In this document: positions 19,598-28,311 of the stretch, one piece after another
How positions within the stretch are numbered: the first letter of the stretch is position 1
How the letters are laid out: every line of letters begins with the position of its first letter
Assembly (NCBI RefSeq): GCF_021026295.1
Contig: NZ_JAJNDA010000014.1
Coordinates: forward strand, 96,684-160,683
From: Actinomycetospora soli
GTDB lineage: Bacteria > Actinomycetota > Actinomycetes > Mycobacteriales > Pseudonocardiaceae
Length of the DNA stretch: 64,000 nucleotides
Direction: 5' to 3'
Notes under the pieces: generated by a model
Database searches by the model: none
What the model saw: the letters and a program-made list of their open reading frames with translations, nothing else
What the model was told of the DNA's origin: nothing
Program-made: the position numbers and the translations under genes

Positions 19598-19617
19598 TTG
19601 ACACGGCTCCGTGTCCG
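19598..19617. promoter_or_regulatory. Operator-like palindrome between tetR and the DUF2236 gene
   Basis: TTGACAC-N6-GTGTC repeats the element at 16868. Its inner 16 bp, GACACGG-ct-CCGTGTC, are a perfect palindrome. It sits 12 bp from the TetR start codon and about 50 bp from the DUF2236 start, fitting autoregulation plus control of the divergent gene. Confidence 0.7.
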
Positions 19618-19669
19618 GAGCAGGGTGCAAAGCTGACACGAAACCGTTCCTACTTTGTGCGGAGGCGGC

Positions 19670-20530
19670 ATGCGTTGGGTCCTGGGCGCGACGGAGCGCC
19701 ACCGGCTCACCACGCTCGACCCGGAGCGCGACCACACCGAGATCGCGCGGACGAGCCTGGAGACCCTGCACGGACACCGGGCGCTCGTGCTGGCGATGTT
19801 CACGGTGTCGTTCATGAAGCAGGTCGCCGTCCCGACCATGGGCCGCATCCTGTGGCGGCGGGGCACCGGCGACATCATCACGGACACCGCGGGTCGCAAC
19901 GACGACACCATCGTCTTCTTCGGCCGCTTCCTCGAGCACGGCCCGGACTCCCCGGAGGGCATCCGGTGGATCGAGCGGCTCAACGCGATCCACGCGCACT
20001 TCCCGATCCGGGACGAGGACTCGCTCTACACCCTCGGCACGCTCGCCCTCGACCCCGAGCAGATCGCGGCCGGCCTCGGGGCCCGCCCCTTCACCCGGGT
20101 CGAGCTCGAGGGACAGTGGCGGTTCTGGCGGGCGGTGGCCGTCCGGCAGCACCTGCGGGACATCCCGGGCAGCCGGGAGGAGCTCCGCACGTGGATGCAC
20201 CGGTACGAGGAGCAGGAGTTCGCGCCGAGCGAGGCCGGACGGGCGGTGGCGGACGCGCTCGTGGAGGACTTCTCGCGCCGGGTCCTGCCGGCGCCGCTGC
20301 GTCCCTTCGGGCCGGAGGTCCTGGCGGCGATCTCCCCGGAGAACCTCCGGGTCACGCACGGGCTGCCCCGACCCCGGCCGGCCGTCACCGCCGCCGTGCG
20401 GGCGGTCGGGCGGGCCTACCTCGACGGGGTCGCCGTGCGGCCGGTCCCGCGCGACCGCTCACTGGTCACCCTGTTCGACCGCCGCGGCGGCGCCTCCGGC
20501 CCCGACCGGCTCGGGTACCGCAGCGTCTGA
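19670..20530 (+). CDS. DUF2236 (MpaB/latex-clearing-like) oxygenase family protein
   Basis: The 286-aa protein has the DUF2236 pattern: an early ...TLHGHRALVLAMFTVSF helix region, the central NAIHAHFPIRDEDSLYTLGTLAL signature and WRFWRAVAVRQHL. Family members include MpaB (oxidative cleavage of a prenyl side chain) and the haem-containing rubber oxygenase Lcp. With a terpene-alcohol-type enzyme and a shared operator next door, an isoprenoid oxidation role is a reasonable inference. The ATG at 19670 follows GGAGG. Confidence 0.78.
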   Translation: MRWVLGATERHRLTTLDPERDHTEIARTSLETLHGHRALVLAMFTVSFMKQVAVPTMGRILWRRGTGDIITDTAGRNDDTIVFFGRFLEHGPDSPEGIRWIERLNAIHAHFPIRDEDSLYTLGTLALDPEQIAAGLGARPFTRVELEGQWRFWRAVAVRQHLRDIPGSREELRTWMHRYEEQEFAPSEAGRAVADALVEDFSRRVLPAPLRPFGPEVLAAISPENLRVTHGLPRPRPAVTAAVRAVGRAYLDGVAVRPVPRDRSLVTLFDRRGGASGPDRLGYRSV

Positions 20531-20574
20531 CCCGGGTCCGGGGCGGCCCGTCGTCGTGCGGTGGGATGGCGGGC

Positions 20575-21336
20575 ATGCGCACCGTCCTCGTCGTCGGCAT
20601 CGGAGCCGGCTCGCCCGGCCACCTCACGCTCGACGCCGTCGAGGCGCTCGCGTCGGTGGACGTCGTCCTGCTGCTGCACAAGCGCGGCGCCGCGGACGAG
20701 CTGACCGACGCGCGCACCGCGCTCGCCGAGCGCTTCGCCCCGCAGGCGCGGATCGTCCGTCGGCAGGACGCGCACCGCGAGCGCGGCACGACCGAGGAGG
20801 GCCGCTACCTGCAGACGACGCAGGAGTGGCGCGACGAGCGCCTCGCGCTCTACGAGGAGCTGATCGCCGGCGAGGTCCCCGACGGCGGGTCGGTCGCCCT
20901 GCTGGCCTGGGGGGACCCGGGCATCTACGACGGGACCGTCGACACCGTGGAGCGGATCGTCGAGCGCGGGAACGTCGACGTCGCGTGGACGGTGATCCCG
21001 GGGATCAGTGCCCCGGCGGCCCTGACCGCGGCGCACCGGGTGACGATGACCCGGACGGGACGACCCGCCGTCGTGACCCCCGCCCGGCAGGTCATCGCCG
21101 GCACCCCGGCCGAGCGTGCCGACCTCGTCGTCATGCTCGACGGGGCCGACCAGCACGGGGTCGACGCCCTGCCCGACGAGGCGACCGTCTACTGGGGCGC
21201 CTACCTGGGCACGCCCGACGAGACGCTGATCGGCGGGCGCCTCGGCGACGTGCGGGACGAGATCCTGTCGACCCGGGCCGAGCTGCGGGAGCGCAAGGGC
21301 TGGATCATGGACACCTACCTGGTCCGACGGGACTGA
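20575..21336 (+). CDS. cobF: Precorrin-6A synthase (deacetylating)
   Basis: The 253-aa protein is a tetrapyrrole methylase: N-terminal VVGIGAGSPGHLTLDAV, central LAWGDPGIYDGT, and VIPGISAPAALTA. The length and the HKRGAADEL and RQDAHRERGTTEEGRY segments are those of CobF, which methylates C1 of precorrin-5 and removes the acetyl group in aerobic cobalamin synthesis. The start (ATG 20575 or 20566) is not settled by a ribosome site. No other cob gene is nearby, but a nickel/cobalt permease is convergent with it. Confidence 0.92.
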   Translation: MRTVLVVGIGAGSPGHLTLDAVEALASVDVVLLLHKRGAADELTDARTALAERFAPQARIVRRQDAHRERGTTEEGRYLQTTQEWRDERLALYEELIAGEVPDGGSVALLAWGDPGIYDGTVDTVERIVERGNVDVAWTVIPGISAPAALTAAHRVTMTRTGRPAVVTPARQVIAGTPAERADLVVMLDGADQHGVDALPDEATVYWGAYLGTPDETLIGGRLGDVRDEILSTRAELRERKGWIMDTYLVRRD

Positions 21337-21339
21337 GAC

Positions 21340-22437
21340 ACTCCCCGTCGCCGCCGCTCGCCCCGCTCGCAGGCCCTGCTCCCAGCGCTCCTCCACCCGG
21401 CCGAACCGCCAGGTGGCGAGGGCGGCCGCCCAGGCGAGGACGAAGAGCCCGACGATCCAGAACCCGACGTCGTCGAGGGGCAGGGCAGCGAGCCGGGCGA
21501 GCGGTCCGTCGGTGATGCCGAGCTGGTCGACGACGATCGAGTTCAGCTCGATCAGGCCGACGACCAGCGCGACCACGACCGACAGCGACGTGATCGTGAT
21601 GTTGTAGAAGACCTTGCGCACCGGGCGCATGAAGGCCCAGCCGTAGGCGAAGCACATGAACGCGCCGTCGAGCGCGTCGAAGAGGCTCATGCCCGCGGCG
21701 AAGAGGACCGGCAGGACGAGCACGGCCCACCAGGGCAGGGTCGCGGCCGCGGCGCCGCCCGCGAGGACGAGCAGCGAGACCTCGGTGGCGGTGTCGAAAC
21801 CGAGCCCGAAGAGCACGCCCACCGGGTACATGTGGCCGGGCCGGCGCACCGCCCGCGTCACGCGGCCGAGGACGCGGTTCATGAAGCCGCGCTCGTCGAG
21901 GTGGCGCTCGAGCTCGGCCTCGTCGTAGTCGCCGTGGCGCATCCGCCGGAAGATCCGCACGATCCCGACCAGGACCACGAGGTTGATCACGCCGATCAGG
22001 ATCAGGAAGACGCCGCTCACGGCGGTGCCGACCAGGCCGCCGACGACCTTCAGCGGGGAGTCGTCGTCGCCGATCTGGCCGGCGACGGCGCGCACGCCGA
22101 GTCCGAGCAGCAGGACGAGGACGAACACGATCGTCGAGTGGCCGAGGGAGAACCAGAACCCGACCGTCAAGGGCCGGGGCCGGCTCCCGTCCTCGCCCCG
22201 ATCGGCCAGCAGCGCGCGGGTCGTGTTGTCGATCGCCGCGATGTGGTCGGCGTCGAAGGCGTGCCGCACGCCGAGGAGGTAGGCGGTCAGGCCCACCCCG
22301 AGGCCGAACACGCCCGCGTCGCCGAGGGCGTACCGGTTCGGCGCGATCACGATGGCGAGGACGCCCCAGCCGACGACGTGGAGCAGCAGCACGAACCCGG
22401 TCATCCCGGCGACGGAACGCTTCTCCGGCCACGACAT
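21340..22437 (-). CDS. NiCoT-family nickel/cobalt permease, 3' end uncertain
   Basis: The protein has eight or so membrane helices and the metal-recognition motif RHAFDADHIAAIDN (HX4DH) of HoxN/NixA/RcnA-type NiCoTs, plus LGHSTIVF and LFGLGFDTATE signatures. It takes up Ni(II) or Co(II). The start is ATG 22437 (GTG 22476 possible). The recognisable protein ends near 21380, yet the frame has no stop there: it stays open antisense through cobF to 20416. Only another frame stops close by, at 21315. The 3' coordinate given is therefore nominal. A Nur-box-like site lies upstream. Confidence 0.8.
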
Positions 22438-22507
22438 CGCGAAGCGACGGGCGTGGGCGGGCGCGGTGGCGGTCACGGGACGGGAGGGTCGCCCGGTCGG
22501 GTCGCAG

Positions 22508-22524
22508 ATGCAAGACGACTGCAG
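22508..22524 (-). promoter_or_regulatory. Nur-box-like element before the NiCoT gene
   Basis: ATGCAA-N5-CTGCAG resembles the nickel-regulator consensus TTGCAA-N5-TTGCAA (five and four matches of six). It lies about 70 bp upstream of the permease start. No Fur-family gene is in the window, so the regulator would be encoded elsewhere. Confidence 0.4.
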
Positions 22525-22619
22525 GTGGGCATGTCCGGCAATGACGCCCGGTGGGCGTCGGTGTCCGGAAATCCGCGGCCGCATCACCCGGTCGGCCCCT
22601 GCCCGACGGGCCAGTGACG

Positions 22620-23354
22620 TCAGCTGCCGAGATCGCGGGCCGAGCGTGCGCCCTGCGCCCGCAACCAGGCGACGAGGTCGTCGGCGCCCTCCTCCCGGGC
22701 GGCGTCGAGGGGCGTGCCGTCGGACCACGGCGGCACGTGGTCGGGGTCGGCGCCGGCGGCGAGGAGCAGTTCCGCGGTACTGCGGCGTCCGCCGTGGCAG
22801 GCGCCCCAGAGCGCGGCGCCGATCTCGTCGCCCGTCGCGCCGGCCGCGAGGGCGGCGTGGACCCGGTCGTCGAGGCCGAGCGTGGCGGCGTCGATCAGCG
22901 TCGTCGTCGCGCCGCGCTCGAGGAGGCGTCGGGCGGCCGCCCACTGCGCGAACCCCCGCGCGTCCGCGATCGGGGAGCCGCCGCCCAGGACGGCGCCGGG
23001 CGCCTCGATGTCCGCTCCCGCGTCGAGCAGCGCGTCGAGGGCCTCGACGTCGTCGCAGCTCGCGGCCCAGTGCAGCGGGGTCTCCTCGTGCGGGCCGGCG
23101 AAGCGGGCGTCGACGTCGGCACCGTGCTCGACGAGCAGCGCGATCGTCGCGGCGACCCGGGGGTGGTGTCCGGGCCAGTCGGTGGCCACGTGCAGGAGGG
23201 TGCGCGACGTCGGCTGCGGCGTCGACGCCTCGATCCGGTCCGCGGCGAGCCCGGGGTGCTCCTCCAGCAGCCGCCGGAGCGCGGTCAGGTCGCCGCGCCG
23301 CACGGCCTCGGTCGCCGCGACCGCGACCGGGTCGCCGGCGGGGATCGTCGTCAC
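22620..23354 (-). CDS. Ankyrin-repeat protein
   Basis: The 244-aa protein is built of about five ankyrin repeats, for example TPLHWAASCDDVEALDALLD and STAELLLAAGADPD. Such repeats bind proteins; no catalytic domain is present. GTG 23354 is the likely start. It is monocistronic and its partner is unknown. Confidence 0.85.
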   Translation of the reverse strand: MTTIPAGDPVAVAATEAVRRGDLTALRRLLEEHPGLAADRIEASTPQPTSRTLLHVATDWPGHHPRVAATIALLVEHGADVDARFAGPHEETPLHWAASCDDVEALDALLDAGADIEAPGAVLGGGSPIADARGFAQWAAARRLLERGATTTLIDAATLGLDDRVHAALAAGATGDEIGAALWGACHGGRRSTAELLLAAGADPDHVPPWSDGTPLDAAREEGADDLVAWLRAQGARSARDLGS

Positions 23355-23426
23355 GCGGGCAGCGTCCCACGGGCGGGGGCGGGCCGATCACCAATACTTC
23401 ACCACCTGCTGAGATGATCCTCGATC

Positions 23427-24923
23427 GTGAGAGCCCTCGCGCCGGTCGTCGTCGTCCTCGCCCTCCTGCTGTCCGCCTGCGGCGGGTCGCCCGCCGGGGA
23501 GGGCGGGACGGCCGTCGCCCTGCAGTTCCCGCCGCGCGCGGGCTACGCCTTCGACGCCGACGACGGCGGGTTGCTGACGAAGCTCGGGGTCGCCGAGCCG
23601 CTCGTGGCGCTCGACCCGCGCGGGAACCCGGTGCCGGGCCTCGCGACCTCCTGGGCCCAGGACGGCACCACGTGGCGGTTCGCGCTGCGCGAGGGCGTGC
23701 GGTTCCACGACGGTGCCGCACTCGACGCGAACGCCGTGGTCACGGCCCTGACCTACGTGCTCGGCCGCCCCGCCCCGCCGCGGGCGATCACCGACATCGG
23801 CCTGCAGGTCGCGGCCGACGGACCGATGACCGTCCGCGCCACCACGACCGCGCCCGACCCGGTCCTGCCCCTGCGGCTGAGCTCGGGGTCCACCTCGATC
23901 CTCTCGCCGGCGGCCTACCGGGGCGGCGGGCAGCCGTCGCCGGTGAACACGGCGACCGGGCCGCTGCGCATGACCGAGGCCCGCGGCACCGAGGGCGCGA
24001 CGCTGGAGCGGTTCGACGGCTACTGGGGCGAGCGGGCGCGCTCCGCGCGCGTCGACGTCCGGTACGTGGGCGATCCGCAGACCCGCGAGCTGGCCCTGCG
24101 CTCGGGCGACGTCGGGTACACCGAGGGCCTGCCGGAGACCTCCCGGGCCGGGCTCCGGGCCGACCCGTCGGTGACCTTCAGCGAGTTCCCGTCGGCGCGC
24201 ACGATCCTGCTGCAGCTCAACCAGTCCGCGGCGCCCTTCGCCGACGTGCGCGTGCGGCGCGCGGTGACCGCCGCGCTCGACCGGAACGTCCTCGCGCAGG
24301 CCCTCGGCGGGGCCGCCGCGCCGGCGTCCGACCTGTTCGGGCCCGCCGTGCCCTACGGGTCGACGCAGGCCCCGCCGCCCGCCGACGTGCCGGCGGCCCG
24401 CGCCCTGCTCGCCGAGGCCGGGCACGGCCCGCAGAACCCGCTGCGCGTGCGCCTCTGGACCTTCCCCAATCGCCCGGAGCTGCCGGTCCTCGCCCAGGCG
24501 ATCGCCGCGCAGTTGCAGGCTGCGGGCATCACCACCGACATCACGGTGGGGGAGTACGACGCGCAGGAGCCCGAGGTCCTCGCGGGTCGCTATGACATGT
24601 TCCTGAACTCGCGCAGCTACCTGTCCGACTACCCGGACGCCGCGAGCACGCTGACCTCGGACTACACCTCCGGCGGCGCCTACGCGATCGACCGGTACCG
24701 CTCGCCCGCCTTCGACGCCCTGATGGCGCAGCTGGGCGCCGTGACCGACACGGACGCGCGGGCGCGCATCTACCGACAGGCGGCGGCGATGCTGGTCACC
24801 GACGCCGTGGGCGTGCCGATCGTCCACCCGCGCAACACCGCCGTGGAGAAGGGCGTGACCGGCTTCGTCGCCGACCCGCTGGACCTCCGGCCCGTGCTCC
24901 CGGCCCTCGCCCCGGCCGGGTGA
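23427..24923 (+). CDS. ABC importer solute-binding lipoprotein (family 5)
   Basis: The 498-aa protein has a signal sequence with lipobox LLSAC and the family-5 solute-binding fold (WRFALREGVRFHDGAAL near residue 90; LQLNQSAAPFADVRVRRAV in the middle). Family 5 binds peptides, nickel chelates or opines; the ligand cannot be told. The start is GTG 23427. It overlaps the first permease gene by 4 bp. Confidence 0.9.
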   Translation: MRALAPVVVVLALLLSACGGSPAGEGGTAVALQFPPRAGYAFDADDGGLLTKLGVAEPLVALDPRGNPVPGLATSWAQDGTTWRFALREGVRFHDGAALDANAVVTALTYVLGRPAPPRAITDIGLQVAADGPMTVRATTTAPDPVLPLRLSSGSTSILSPAAYRGGGQPSPVNTATGPLRMTEARGTEGATLERFDGYWGERARSARVDVRYVGDPQTRELALRSGDVGYTEGLPETSRAGLRADPSVTFSEFPSARTILLQLNQSAAPFADVRVRRAVTAALDRNVLAQALGGAAAPASDLFGPAVPYGSTQAPPPADVPAARALLAEAGHGPQNPLRVRLWTFPNRPELPVLAQAIAAQLQAAGITTDITVGEYDAQEPEVLAGRYDMFLNSRSYLSDYPDAASTLTSDYTSGGAYAIDRYRSPAFDALMAQLGAVTDTDARARIYRQAAAMLVTDAVGVPIVHPRNTAVEKGVTGFVADPLDLRPVLPALAPAG

Positions 24924-25879
24924 CCGGACTCCTCCCGGTGGCTCACCCCGTCGCGGCGCTCGCCCTGAGGCGCCTGGCGCTCGTCCCGCCGGTCCTGCTC
25001 GTCGCGTCGGCGGTCGTGTTCTGCCTGCCGCGGCTGCTCGGCGGGAACGTCACGCGCTCGGTGATCCGGTCGCGCAGTCTCGCCTCGGCGCCCGACCCGG
25101 CCGCCGAGGCGCGGCTGGCCGCCGAGCTCGGCCTGGACCGGCCGCTGCGCGAGCAGTACCTCGCCTGGCTCGCCGGGGCGCTGCGCGGCGACCTCGGGCG
25201 GTCCTTCACGACGAGGGCGCCGGTCGCGCCGGACGTCCTCGGCGCGACCGGGGTCTCGGGGGTGCTCGCGCTGCTCGCGCTGGCGGTGGCCCTGGCCGTC
25301 GGTCTCCCGGCCGGGGTGCTGGCGGCCGACCGGCCGGGGCGGGTCGTCGACCGGGCCGTCGACCGGGTCGGCGCGGTCGCGCTCGCGGTCCCCGAGTTCG
25401 TGGTGGGGCCGGCCCTCGTGCTGGTGGTCGCGGTGTGGGCCGGGTGGTTGCCCGCGCTCGGCTGGGGCACGGCGGACCGCGCGGTGCTGCCCGTGCTGAC
25501 GCTCGCGCTCTTCCCGGCCGCGCTCGCCGCCCGCCTGGTCCGCGCCGAGACGCGGGTCGCCCTGGCGCACCCGTCGACCGCGACCGCGGTGGCCAAGGGA
25601 CTGTCCCGACGACGGGTGCTCGGGGTCCACGTGCTCCCGCGCTCGCTGACCGCGGTGCTGGCCGAGGCCGGGCCGTTCCTGACCGGCACGCTCGGCGGGG
25701 CCGTGGTGGTCGAGGTCGTGTTCGACGTCCCCGGGCTCGGCCGGACGCTCGCGGAGGCCATCGGCTCGCGGGACCTGCCGACGATCCAGGCGGGGCTCGT
25801 CGTCGTGCTCGCCGTGGCGATGCTCCTGACCCTCGCGACCGAGCTCGCGGGCCGGGCGCTGGACCCGAGGTCGCGGTGA
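24920..25879 (+). CDS. ABC importer permease, DppB/NikB type
   Basis: The 319-aa protein has six membrane helices, the N-terminal FCLPRLLGGN region of this class, and the EAA-like cytoplasmic loop around VAKGLSRRRVLGVHVLPRS. It pairs with the next permease to form the channel. GTGA overlaps join it to both neighbours. Confidence 0.88.
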   Translation: MTGLLPVAHPVAALALRRLALVPPVLLVASAVVFCLPRLLGGNVTRSVIRSRSLASAPDPAAEARLAAELGLDRPLREQYLAWLAGALRGDLGRSFTTRAPVAPDVLGATGVSGVLALLALAVALAVGLPAGVLAADRPGRVVDRAVDRVGAVALAVPEFVVGPALVLVVAVWAGWLPALGWGTADRAVLPVLTLALFPAALAARLVRAETRVALAHPSTATAVAKGLSRRRVLGVHVLPRSLTAVLAEAGPFLTGTLGGAVVVEVVFDVPGLGRTLAEAIGSRDLPTIQAGLVVVLAVAMLLTLATELAGRALDPRSR

Positions 25880-26649
25880 GGGTCCTGCTCGTCGTCGTGG
25901 TCGCGGCGCTCGGTGTGGTCGAGTGGCCCACGGACGCGACGGACGTCGCGAACCGGCTCGACCCGCCGTCGGGACGGCACCTGCTGGGGACCGACCAGCT
26001 GGGCCGGGACGTGCTGGCGCGGGTGCTGGGCGGCATCCGGTGGACGGTCGGGCTCGGGTTCGGCGCGGCCGTCGTCAGCCTCGTGATCGGGGTCGGGGTC
26101 GGGCTGCTGACGGGGTGGCTGGACGGGACGCGGGCGCGGATCGTGGGGACGCTCGTGCAGTCGGTGGTCGACCTCGTCGTCGCCGTGCCGACGCTGCTGG
26201 TGGGGCTGGTCGTGGCGGCGCTCCTCGGGCCGGGGCTGACGCCCGCGGTGCTCGCGCTCGTGGTCCTGGGGTGGGCGCCGTTCGCGCGGCTGGCGCACCG
26301 GCTCACCGTCGCGGCGCGGGCCGAGGGCTGGGTGCTGGCGGCACGCTCGCTCGGGGCCGGACCGACGTGGATCCTGCGGGTGCACGTGCTGCCCGCGATC
26401 GCCGAGCCGCTCCGCGCGGCGTTCACCGCCCGCTTCGTGGGCGCGATGCTGACGCTCGCGGGCCTGTCGTTCCTGGGGCTGGGGGTGCAGCCGCCGACCC
26501 CGGAGTGGGGCGCCATGCTCGCCGAGGGGCGGACGGCCGTGTTCTCGGCGCCGTGGCTCGTGGTGGCGCCGGCCGGGGCGTTGGTGCTGGTGGCCGGACT
26601 GGTCAGCCGACCTCGCCGCGTCGTCGGGCCCGGATCAGCCGGGCGATGA
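25876..26649 (+). CDS. ABC importer permease, DppC/NikC type, probably 3'-truncated
   Basis: The 257-aa protein carries the class signature LLGTDQLGRDVLARVLGG near residue 38, the EAA loop AARSLGAGPTWILRVHVLP and FLGLGVQPPTPEWGAML. The usual C-terminus of this family (a helix ending in ...LRDALDPR) is absent: after LVLVAGL the protein ends in a short basic tail. That tail is the antisense of a FecCD permease remnant. No ATPase genes follow, so the operon is incomplete; the ATPases at 40716-42295 might serve it, or the system is dead. Confidence 0.8.
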   Translation: MRVLLVVVVAALGVVEWPTDATDVANRLDPPSGRHLLGTDQLGRDVLARVLGGIRWTVGLGFGAAVVSLVIGVGVGLLTGWLDGTRARIVGTLVQSVVDLVVAVPTLLVGLVVAALLGPGLTPAVLALVVLGWAPFARLAHRLTVAARAEGWVLAARSLGAGPTWILRVHVLPAIAEPLRAAFTARFVGAMLTLAGLSFLGLGVQPPTPEWGAMLAEGRTAVFSAPWLVVAPAGALVLVAGLVSRPRRVVGPGSAGR

Positions 26650-26692
26650 GCAGCGGCGCCCCGGAGACCGCCGTGACCACCCCGACCGGCCA
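26603..26692 (-). pseudogene. C-terminal remnant of a FecCD-type ABC permease
   Basis: On the minus strand, about 29 codons ending in TGA at 26603 read WPVGVVTAVSGAPLLIARLI followed by a basic tail. This matches the conserved end of FecCD siderophore/cobalamin permeases (PVGVVTA..GAPFF). No start or upstream homology remains; the amidohydrolase gene begins 100 bp away. The rest of the gene was probably lost in the deletion that also removed the ATPase genes of the ABC operon. Confidence 0.6.
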
Positions 26693-26789
26693 CACCGGCA
26701 CCGGCCGAGCCGGGCCGTGACCGGCCGGACGAAACACGGCGTCATCCGGACGCAGCCATCGGGAAACACGCGCTTGCCAGGGTCGACGC

Positions 26790-27617
26790 GTGCCCGAACT
26801 CCCCGTCGCCGACGCCCACCGCCATCTCGGCGTGCTGCCCTCCTACCCGTTCTACGGCGGCCCGCCCGTCAATCCGGACATCGGCGCGCGGGAGACGATC
26901 GACCAGCTGCGCGAGGACCTCGACGCGGAGGGGACCGAGCTCGCCGTCGTCATCCCGAACTACGGCGTGCCCGACCCCGGTCCGTCGTTCGCGCTGAACG
27001 AGCTCGTGCTCGAGGCGGCGGCCAAGGACGACCGCCTCCGGGCCGGTATCTGGGCCTCGCCCCGCCCGCAGGACGCGGCCGAGACCGCGAAGGCGCTCGA
27101 GCTGGCCGCCGAGGACCCGGTCCGTGTCATCAAGATCAGTTTCCTGCTCGGCGGGTCCGCGACGGACCCGGCGTGCAGTCCGCAGCTCGACGCGATCTTC
27201 GAGACCGCCCGGCGCCACGACCGCGTGGTCCACGTCCACACCTCGCCCGGTGCGGCCTCCGACATCGACCAGGTCGGCGAGCTGGTCGAGCGCTACGCCG
27301 ACGACGTGAAGCTGCACCTGGTGCACCTCGGCGGCGGGATGAGTGGCCACATCAAGCTGGTCGGCGGCCGGTTCTTCGAGTGGATCGCGGCCGGCAAGCA
27401 GGTCTACACCGACACCAGCTGGGCCATCGGGTTCGCCCCGCGGTGGCTCGCCGCCGAGATCGAGCGCCGGGGGACCGGGCACGACCGCGTGCTGTTCGCG
27501 AGCGACGAGCCCTGGGGCGACCGGATCGGCGAGCTGGTGCGCCTGCAGGCCGCCATGGGCGACGGCGAGCTGGGCCGGCTCACGCTCGCGGAGAACGCGC
27601 GGGCGCTCTACGCGTGA
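26790..27617 (+). CDS. Amidohydrolase-family TIM-barrel protein
   Basis: The 275-aa protein fits the Amidohydro_2 group: DAHRHLG near residue 8 supplies the first metal-binding histidine pair, HVHTSPG near 149 and HLVHLGGGM near 173 further histidines, and FASDEPWGD near 233 the conserved aspartate. Members hydrolyse or decarboxylate cyclic or aromatic acids; substrate unknown. The canonical HxH is replaced by HRH. GTG 26790 has a weak ribosome site. Confidence 0.82.
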   Translation: MPELPVADAHRHLGVLPSYPFYGGPPVNPDIGARETIDQLREDLDAEGTELAVVIPNYGVPDPGPSFALNELVLEAAAKDDRLRAGIWASPRPQDAAETAKALELAAEDPVRVIKISFLLGGSATDPACSPQLDAIFETARRHDRVVHVHTSPGAASDIDQVGELVERYADDVKLHLVHLGGGMSGHIKLVGGRFFEWIAAGKQVYTDTSWAIGFAPRWLAAEIERRGTGHDRVLFASDEPWGDRIGELVRLQAAMGDGELGRLTLAENARALYA

Positions 27618-27630
27618 CGGGGAGAGGCCG

Positions 27631-28311
27631 TCAGGCCGCGTCCTGCCGGCGGGCGTCCTCGGGGAGACGCTCCCGGCCGTCGGGGGCGCGCGACGGCGGC
27701 CGGTCCGCCGCCGGACGCGGAGCGGGAGCGGGCCGGCGGCCCAGGTGGAGCGCCAGCACGAACCCCACGACGACGAGGCCGTGCGCGAGGATGCGGGCGG
27801 GCTCGACCCGGCCGGCGAGCAGGTCGACGGCGCTGAGCGTGCCGAGCACGAGGATGAACGCCCCGAGCACCGGCAGCAGCCCCGCGACGTGCCGGACCCA
27901 CCGCGCGCCCGCGAGGAAGGCGACCCCGAGGGCGAGGTTCCACGCCGCGGACTCGTGGCCCATGTGCGCCACGTCCGCACCGAGCATGGCGGCGTCCCCG
28001 TGTCCGGTGGTGCCGGTCAGCGCGAGGACCCCGAGGACCAGCTGCGCGACCCCGACCGCCGCGAGACCGACCCGGGCCGCCCACGGGCCGACGCGGCGGC
28101 GGGGTGCGGCCGGGAGCACGAGCGCGACGAGGTCGGGTCCCGGGTCGGCGGGGGCGGTACGTGCCGAGCGCGTGACCACGACGGCGCCCTCCCGCCAGGC
28201 CCGGCACCCGGGGCAGGTCCCGAGGTGGGCCTCGACGGCGGCGCGGCCGTCGGCGTCGCTCTCGCCGTCGAGGTCGGCCGAGATCTCCTCGCGGCAGTCC
28301 TCGCAGGTCAT
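27631..28311 (-). CDS. Zinc-finger anti-sigma-like membrane protein, partner of the ECF sigma
   Basis: The 226-aa protein starts with a zf-HC2 module (CEDCREEISADLDGE, then HLGTCPGCRAW) and continues with four hydrophobic helices and a basic Pro/Arg-rich tail. It overlaps the sigma gene by 4 bp, the classic arrangement of an anti-sigma factor. The membrane part contains a MGHE motif seen in copper-linked relatives. The finger is paralogous to the protein at 29713. Confidence 0.8.
   Translation of the reverse strand: MTCEDCREEISADLDGESDADGRAAVEAHLGTCPGCRAWREGAVVVTRSARTAPADPGPDLVALVLPAAPRRRVGPWAARVGLAAVGVAQLVLGVLALTGTTGHGDAAMLGADVAHMGHESAAWNLALGVAFLAGARWVRHVAGLLPVLGAFILVLGTLSAVDLLAGRVEPARILAHGLVVVGFVLALHLGRRPAPAPRPAADRPPSRAPDGRERLPEDARRQDAA

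Noticed and set aside
26646..26720. A 24-aa frame overlapping the permease stop by ATGA
   Set aside because: Its composition is Thr/Gly-rich and it is fully explained as the antisense of the FecCD remnant. I see no reason to call a gene.
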